Below are positions 7,753 through 13,452 of a stretch of 13,452 nt of DNA, piece after piece. Both the position numbers and the translations under genes were made by a program. Origin of the DNA: Spirogloea muscicola (taxonomy: Eukaryota; Streptophyta; Zygnematophyceae; Spirogloeales; Spirogloeaceae); the NCBI GenBank assembly GCA_009602725.1, contig WELB01000086.1, positions 516,015 through 529,466 on the forward strand, in the 5' to 3' direction. Position 1 is the first letter of the stretch, and each line of letters opens with the position of its first letter. The notes beneath the pieces were generated by a model, which was not told the origin of the DNA, searched no databases, and saw nothing but the letters and a program-made list of their open reading frames with translations.

Positions 7753-10700
7753 TCAGGCAGGTAAGTGAATACCCACATCATCATATTTGACATGACAAGC
7801 TAAGAAGCAGTCATTCCTGCAACAGCCTCGTCTCCTGACGAGCGAGAGCTTCAAGGCACTGCATTGTTCACTTCTGGCAAGGAGCTTCCTCAATAGTTCT
7901 GGCCCTCCCCGCCCCTCGCCAGCGCCCTCCCAGCCGCCCGCCGATTCCCCACGCTCCTCCTCCTCCTCCTCCTCCGACACCAGCTCCTCCTCCTCGAACT
8001 GGATCGCTCGCGCGCCCTCCTGCGCCCACACCCACCTCACCCCAATCAGCCTCGCCTATGCTCCCCGCCTCCCTCTCCTGCGGCAGCCTTGACCCAGGCC
8101 GGCGCTTGGCTGGCCAGGCTACGCAGGGAGCGAGCCACACCTCCGCCACCGTTGCCACAGCCCTGTCGCCTGCACTGTCCGAATCAGACATCTCCTCGCA
8201 CTCGAACTCCACGCCTCCTTCCCCAAACTCCGTGGTCGCCAACCCCAGCCGCCCACCATTTGCAGGCGCCAACAGGACCTGCTGCTGCACGGAGAAGCCT
8301 CCCCCGCTCGCCCCATCCTGAAGAGAAGCCACGCCCATCCCGGGCACTGCGCACAGGCTCCCTGGCGCTTGCTCGAGACCGGCCGCAGGTTCCTCGTCTG
8401 AGTCGGACAGCTCCTCCTCCTCCATGACGATGGGAAGAGAAGGCCATTGAACAGCTGATGCAGGCTCGGGGGGTGCCGCTGCAGGGGCCTGTCTGGTGGC
8501 AGTCTGACCGTTGTCTTCACGCTGGGTGCCAGCCGCAGTGGTGCTGGTCTTCTCCCGTACCTCGGGCCTGGCCCTCCACTCGGTGCCCGGGCGACCTTCA
8601 CCAGCCACGTCTCTGACTGTGGAGACAGCCTCCTGCACGGGCATCTCGGGAGCCAATGGGCCACCACCTTCTGCTGACTGAGCCTGCCGCTGGCCTCCGA
8701 GCACTGCCCCAGGTCGCCTGCCAGTCACCACAACAGCCAGAGGCGGTGAGCCCAGGTAGGCCCAGGCGCTCACGCCAGGAGCCTCTGAGGCTCCCGCGTC
8801 TGCTTTTAAATCCGCGCCCCTCTGAACCTTGGCTGTCCTCGCCTTGGGCCTCTTTGGTTTCTCTTTGCCGTCCTCCTGCCCAGTGAAGGCCTCGGCAGCC
8901 TCAGCTGCCACAGTGAACGGGTGCCACAGAGCTCGTTGCATGGCTGGCGCGGCAGAAGGAGCGGGTGGTGGAGCGCCGGGTTGTGCTCTCAGCTGAATGA
9001 TGCGCCCGTCTGGCATCACCAGGGGGGGCAGCAGGGCTGGAGCCGCCCTTGTGATGCGGGACTTGCGCCGTCCAGACACCCGGGTGGGCCTGGGCTTTGC
9101 CGTGGTGAGAGGGATATGCCCTGTCGTTGACGGGATCAGACCCTCCTGCAATGGGACAGCATCTTTCTGTGGGAGCGCCACAGCCGGCCTGGGTGCAAGT
9201 GAGGCACTGGAGCCTCCTTGGCTAGAGTCGGATGGCAGTGAGACGGCAGCAGCGGCTGTGACTGTTCCTGTGGATGCGCTTGCAAACACCTGCCCAACCG
9301 AGATGCCCTTGTTCTCCTCCTGCTGGCCTCGACGAACAGCCTGCAGCTCCTGTCTGCCTGCAGTGTCAAGCTCAGTGCTTGATGGTGGAGCTGGTGCACC
9401 AGCCTCTTTGCCCGGAGAATGGCCAGCGTCTGCCCACGCCCTAGCTCCTGAGCCAGCAGCAGGCACGTCGGCGAGGAAGGCATCCCTGATGTATGCATCG
9501 CCCTGGTCCTCCAGGACATTGTCATACTCCTCATCCAGGTCCGGCTGAAGCATCTGCCTTGCCTGCACAGCTTATGGGTGTGCACGACCAACCATAGCAA
9601 GAACTGACAATGCATTCTTCAGATAGCGTCACTCACGAGCCCTGGGACACTGGATGAATCCTTGCAACAAACACAATGACATTTGTCGATTGTGCTCTTC
9701 CCTTCTTGATGTGGTGCAGAGATCAAGTGCAAGGCATTAGTTTTAAAGCCAATGACATCATGAATGGGCCAGTGCCGGCTAATGTACCTCCCCCATGACA
9801 CGTGCCCTTCTGCTGAGTCGGCGACGCTCGCTGCGAATTGGGTCCTTGTAGGTGCGGGGGAGGATGCCCTTAGCAGCCCTGTAGAGGCGTGGCAACGTCG
9901 CTGGGTCGCGGTGCGGCAACTTCAGTTGGCAGATGGCATTCCAATCAGTCGTTTTCTCCCGCAAGGCCTGGATTGCAGCCCGGCAGCCCACGTAGTTTGT
10001 CTTCAATAGCTGAGATAGATGAACAAGATGACAGACAGACAGTAAGATAGCAAGAGGACCCGCCGCAGACAGCCCTGACGGGAAGCGCTCTACTCACAGC
10101 TTCCACGAGCTCCACCTCCTGGTCAGTGAGGGGCGCGTTCTTGCGCTGACGCACTGCCTGAGATTGTGCCATGCAAGACAAGTGCCGAGAAAAGGGGAGC
10201 TTGCCGAGTTATCCGCAAAAGCTTTGAGCTTCGCACGCTCGCCATCTCAGCATAACTGGCATGCCATCAGGTAGGTGAGGCTTGCCTCTAAGTAAGACCT
10301 GACTGGAATTTGAGAGTATTGCCTGTTCACCAGCTCAGTGGAGAGGCTTACCTTGATAACATTGTCAGGCGCCCGTGACGAGCAGCAGTTTTTCTGCCTG
10401 TTGAAAATCTGCCAATGCAACATAAATGTCAGACAAGCAGCAATCTTGCACAAGCAGCAATCTTGCCTCTCATAGGTGCCTAATCAATGCTCGTCAACCT
10501 GCCAGAGCCATGACAACATGAGCTGATGGCCTAGTCCGTAATCAAGCGCACCCCTCTCAAAAACTGGCGGCGAGTCCCGCATCAACGCCAACCTGGTTCA
10601 CAGTCTTTGGTGGAAGAAAGCGCCGCTGTATGGCTGACCAGTCTGAGTTATAGACTTCCATGCCCAACGCCAGCAGCCTGCGATGGTGAAGTAACAACGA

Positions 10701-13265
10701 CACATGAGGAGACTATCTTCGATGAGACTCAAGAGTGGCCGCCATCATCAGCCTGCGGAAGATTGGCTTGTGAAGGAGTTGCACATCAGATGCAGATGTG
10801 GATTGGCGGGTTGCCACAGAGGGGTCTGATGGTGGTTGCAGCTGCGTGAATGCTAGTAGCAAGCTTGAGGTACTCTACCTGTCCTCAGCCTCTGTGAAGA
10901 GTAGGTGACCATTACCACCCAAGCTTGAAGTCTGGTGCCTAGGATAAAGGCCGACATTGAACAGCTCTTGAAAGCAGGCAACCGCACCAGCAACACTTTC
11001 TCGGACAAGTGCCACGCCGAATTGATCCCAAGGTCGCACCCACCACGGCTGCTGCGGTCCAGGGGGCTGCCTACTTGACCTTCCAGGCGACTGCTCCACT
11101 GGAGCTCCACTGGAACAACCTTCTCCTCCTGGCAGCTTGAACAGGGGCAATCTTGCCACCTCGCTGACAAAGACATTCGAGTGAGGGAAGTGCTGCTCCC
11201 GCTCCTTCTGCCCCTGCACAGCTGCAAATGTAGGTGGTGATCTGAGCTCATCATCTGCTGTGCGAGAGTCACACCGGATCAGCTGGACAAGATTGAGGGG
11301 CTCATGACCTCCACACGCAGTAGGAAGGATGGAAGCTTGCCGTGGCCAATTGTTTTGAAGAAGCTGTCCAGCATAGCCAGTGGCGCAACATCCAGGAGAG
11401 ACCGCACGGGTCCGGCTACAGATGGGGTCCAAGGCCATTGTACGTCAGTGATCGACGGCCCTCCTGCCGCCGTCGTCGCATCAGAGCCATTGCCCTTGTC
11501 ATCCTTGTGTTCCACTGGCACCTCAGGTGGCTGAAAGCAGCTGGCAGGGAAGGCGGACTTCTTCCAAGATAGAACCACGGCACGAGCAGCGCCCAGCTCA
11601 ATCAGCAGCTTGTGAGCTGCCACGGCCACGTCCTGCTGAGCAGCCTCCAAGATCGTCATCGCAAACACCTGAACGAGGAGCTGCACATGCTCGTGGACTT
11701 GGCAGTAGAGCTGCCACACCTGCCTCGCTGTAAAGCACTGCTGCACCACACCAGAGGCGGGCACACCGTGGTCCCTGGCCAGAGGGACGTTGGGTAGGAG
11801 AGGCCGCAGGCGGCCTGTGGCTGGCACCGCAGCGTGGCGCCTTCCTCCGCGGCGCCGGCTCGTACGCCGCCGCAGAGCCTTGTTGTCCACAATCTCCTGC
11901 TCGAGCTGGCCCAGCTGCTCCAGCATTTCCCGCTCTGCAGCCAAGACAGGCACAGTGACAATTGCAAGGCTTAGCGAAGGCGGGGGAGACTGCATCGAGC
12001 AGGTAGGCTAACGCTTTATACAACTGCAATAGCATTGGTCAACAGGCGAATGCTGAGGCCAGGCCAGGCAACACGCCTTTGCCAGGAATGGGGTTAGCCA
12101 AGGTGCTGAGCTCACCAAGTGCTTCACCGATCTCAAAGTCCTGATCGTCGTCGTCGTCGTCATCGTCATCGTCAGCCTCGTCTGCAGGCCCTGCAGTGTC
12201 GAGGTCGGTACCCTGAACTGCCGCCAAGAACTTGCGGTACTCCTCCTCGTCATCCACGTGCTGGAAGAACTCCTCCTCGTCAGAGTGCTGCACTTCAAAT
12301 TCAGCGCTGCATATGAGAGCAATTCACCCCGACCGATGAATTCCTGGAGATGATGAGGACTGTTGGTGCCAAAACCTTGACGCACAGACGCGTGGTGACA
12401 TGCAGACCTGAAGAAAGGCCTCCAAGTCGTCCAATGACATGTCCACCAAGGACAGGTGGGCCCGGGTGCGCCTGGAGATTGCGTCTTGGACCTCCTCGGG
12501 GCCACCTGGCAAGCCTGCTGGGGGGGGGGGTGAACAACCCTCAAGTTCAGCTGAGGCTGCATCCAGCTCTCCAGCCGTCTCGACCACTTGTAGCTGCGAA
12601 ACCCTGCACGAAGAGGGGTCCTGCCTGAGCTCGCCCTGCATTTGGTCGCCTGCATCCTGCTGCGGCAGCCCATCACGCCTTGCCTCCTCCTGGCCCTCGC
12701 CTGCACCCTCGCCTGCGACTGTCTGGCACACGTCATCAGCAGCCTCCTGCTTGGTCTCCTCGCCGTCGGATTCCGACTGAGGACCTGAGCGGCTCGTGAT
12801 CCGTCCTCGCTGACGAGCCGTGCTGCCATCCGCTGGCTGCCGCAGCGCCTTCTTTGTCTGCTCCTCTTCCCCCTCCTCATCATCACTGCTGCTGCTGGCG
12901 CTTCCGCCACTCTCCTCGTCGGCCTCCTGCTCGTCCTCCTCCTTGTCAAGCCCTGCCTCGTCCTCGTCCACACCGTCCGCCAGCTCCGTCTCCGCCACCT
13001 CGTCGGTCTCCTTCTCCCCTGCCTCCTCTCCCTCCGCGAGGCCCCGCTCAGACAGCTCTGCGCTCGGCGATCGCTGGAACAGCGGGTTGAAGTCCGCGTC
13101 AGCGTCGCTGCCTCCATCGCCGCTGTACTCGTCGCCATGCTCGCAGGAGGTCGCCGCCTGCTCCTCCTCCTCCTCCTCCTCCACCTCTGCGTTGCGGTCA
13201 CCACCCTCGGGGCGCTCATGTTGCTCCTCCCTGCCGCTTCCGTTCCCGCCCTGACCGACGGGCAT
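7753..13265 (-). CDS. GON4-like nuclear protein with SANT/Myb-like modules (plant type), 10 exons, 1367 aa
   Basis: Probable nuclear regulator related to plant GON-4-like (homeodomain-like/SANT) proteins and animal GON4L. Exons in coding order: 13265-12408, 12287-12116, 11934-11317, 11221-10879, 10677-10593, 10408-10352, 10157-10098, 10009-9788, 9562-8141, 8019-7753. Phases agree throughout. Landmarks: Glu-rich N-terminus; DADFNPLF (56-63); SRRTRAHLSLVDMSLDDLEA (264-283); DDEEEYRKFLAAV (298-310); ten-Asp run (325-334); RLRPLLPNVP (385-394); HEHVQLLVQVF (424-434); SVAGPVRSLLDVAPL (515-529); LLALGMEVYNSDWSAIQRRF (665-684); NRQKNCCSSRAPDNVIK (695-711); PLTDQEVELVEALL (720-733); TDWNAICQLKLPHRDPATLP (752-771). 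The order matches the plant family as I know it. Residues 806-1279 are one long, low-complexity exon. The C-terminus repeats an acidic motif three times. Least certain points: the exon 3/4 junction (GAG|GTCATG at 11309/11308 with acceptor 11214 is an alternative) and the last exon's tail. Confidence 0.87.
12146..12175 (-). repeat. GAC/GAT codon repeat encoding poly-Asp in the GON4-like gene
   Basis: Plus strand shows GTC/ATC triplets; on the minus strand they encode the ten-Asp run at residues 325-334. This type of tract is prone to length variation. It sits just before the conserved DFEI motif. Confidence 0.8.
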
Positions 13266-13452
13266 GGATGCAGCGCTGCGCCCGGCCGAAAGCCGTGGAG
13301 GCACCACGCGGCTGCTGATGCCCGAGGGCGGCCGTGAGGGCCAGCAGAAGAAGAGCCCGCCCGCCCCGCGGATCCGTCTGCCGAGCAAGCTGCCCTGCCC
13401 GGCGCGGCGCGCCGGGCAGGGACGCGCCTCGCCCTGCCAGCGCGGCCGCGCG
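13266..13452 (-). promoter_or_regulatory. 5' flank of the GON4-like gene
   Basis: The 187 bp before the ATG at 13265 to the window edge. The region is GC-rich and has no further in-frame ATG on the minus strand, although the frame stays open to a TTG at 13388. It contains a strong palindrome, listed separately. Transcription start and 5' UTR extent cannot be read from sequence. Confidence 0.4.
13393..13421. repeat. 29-bp palindrome: 14-bp inverted repeat with 1-nt spacer
   Basis: The arm CCCTGCCCGGCGCG at 13393-13406 is followed by a single G at 13407 and then its exact reverse complement at 13408-13421. It sits 128 bp upstream of the GON4-like start codon. It could be a dimeric protein-binding site, a cruciform-forming element, or an RNA hairpin if transcribed. 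Confidence 0.9.

Noticed and set aside
9619-9801. Possible extra exon of the GON4-like gene between exons 8 and 9
   Set aside because: No conserved sequence; a direct 225-nt intron (9563-9787) with phase 0 on both sides is simpler.
12820-13254. Serine-rich plus-strand frame
   Set aside because: Antisense of the Glu/Asp-rich first exon of the GON4-like gene (GAG and GAC codons give Ser-rich text on the other strand).
1-13452. tRNA, rRNA, CRISPR arrays, integrases or transposases, defence-type gene clusters
   Set aside because: None seen on either strand; the window is explained by intron-containing nuclear genes and short repeats.

Overview
The window looks like nuclear DNA of a green alga (Chlorophyta; exact lineage not determinable). 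The base composition is GC-rich, the genes are split by many short introns of roughly 90-320 nt, and the two large genes are closest to land-plant families. Bacterial operon structure, tRNA, rRNA and CRISPR signals are absent. I rebuilt the gene models by joining exons so that splice sites, reading phase and family-typical protein sequence all agree; no transcript data were available.

Layout. (1) 1-2399: intergenic, very GC-rich, with no supportable gene. It holds most copies of a short dispersed palindromic repeat whose core is GGCTGTTCACAGCC followed by C-rich sequence. (2) 2400-6354, minus strand: an 11-exon gene for a 553-aa APC-superfamily amino acid permease of the plant BAT1/GABA-permease type. 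Two of its ten introns appear to start with GC instead of GT. (3) 6355-6861: about 500 bp between divergent start codons, a candidate bidirectional promoter that also carries one repeat copy. (4) 6862-7184, plus strand: a proposed two-exon gene for a 70-aa protein with a mitochondrial-presequence-like N-terminus; family not recognised. (5) 7185-7752: convergent 3' flanks, with AATAAA on the plus strand and TGTAA on the minus strand. (6) 7753-13265, minus strand: a 10-exon gene for a 1367-aa plant-type GON4-like nuclear protein (acidic N-terminus, helical middle part, two Myb/SANT-like modules, acidic C-terminal motifs). (7) 13266-13452: its 5' flank, with a 29-bp near-perfect palindrome.

The three genes have no obvious shared pathway: one moves amino acids across a membrane, one is probably an organelle protein, one is probably a chromatin/transcription regulator. 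This appears to be ordinary nuclear gene territory and not a defence or mobile cluster. The most unusual items are the repeat family, the very small candidate mitochondrial gene, the GC-AG introns with stop-free in-frame introns, and the strong palindrome upstream of the GON4-like gene.
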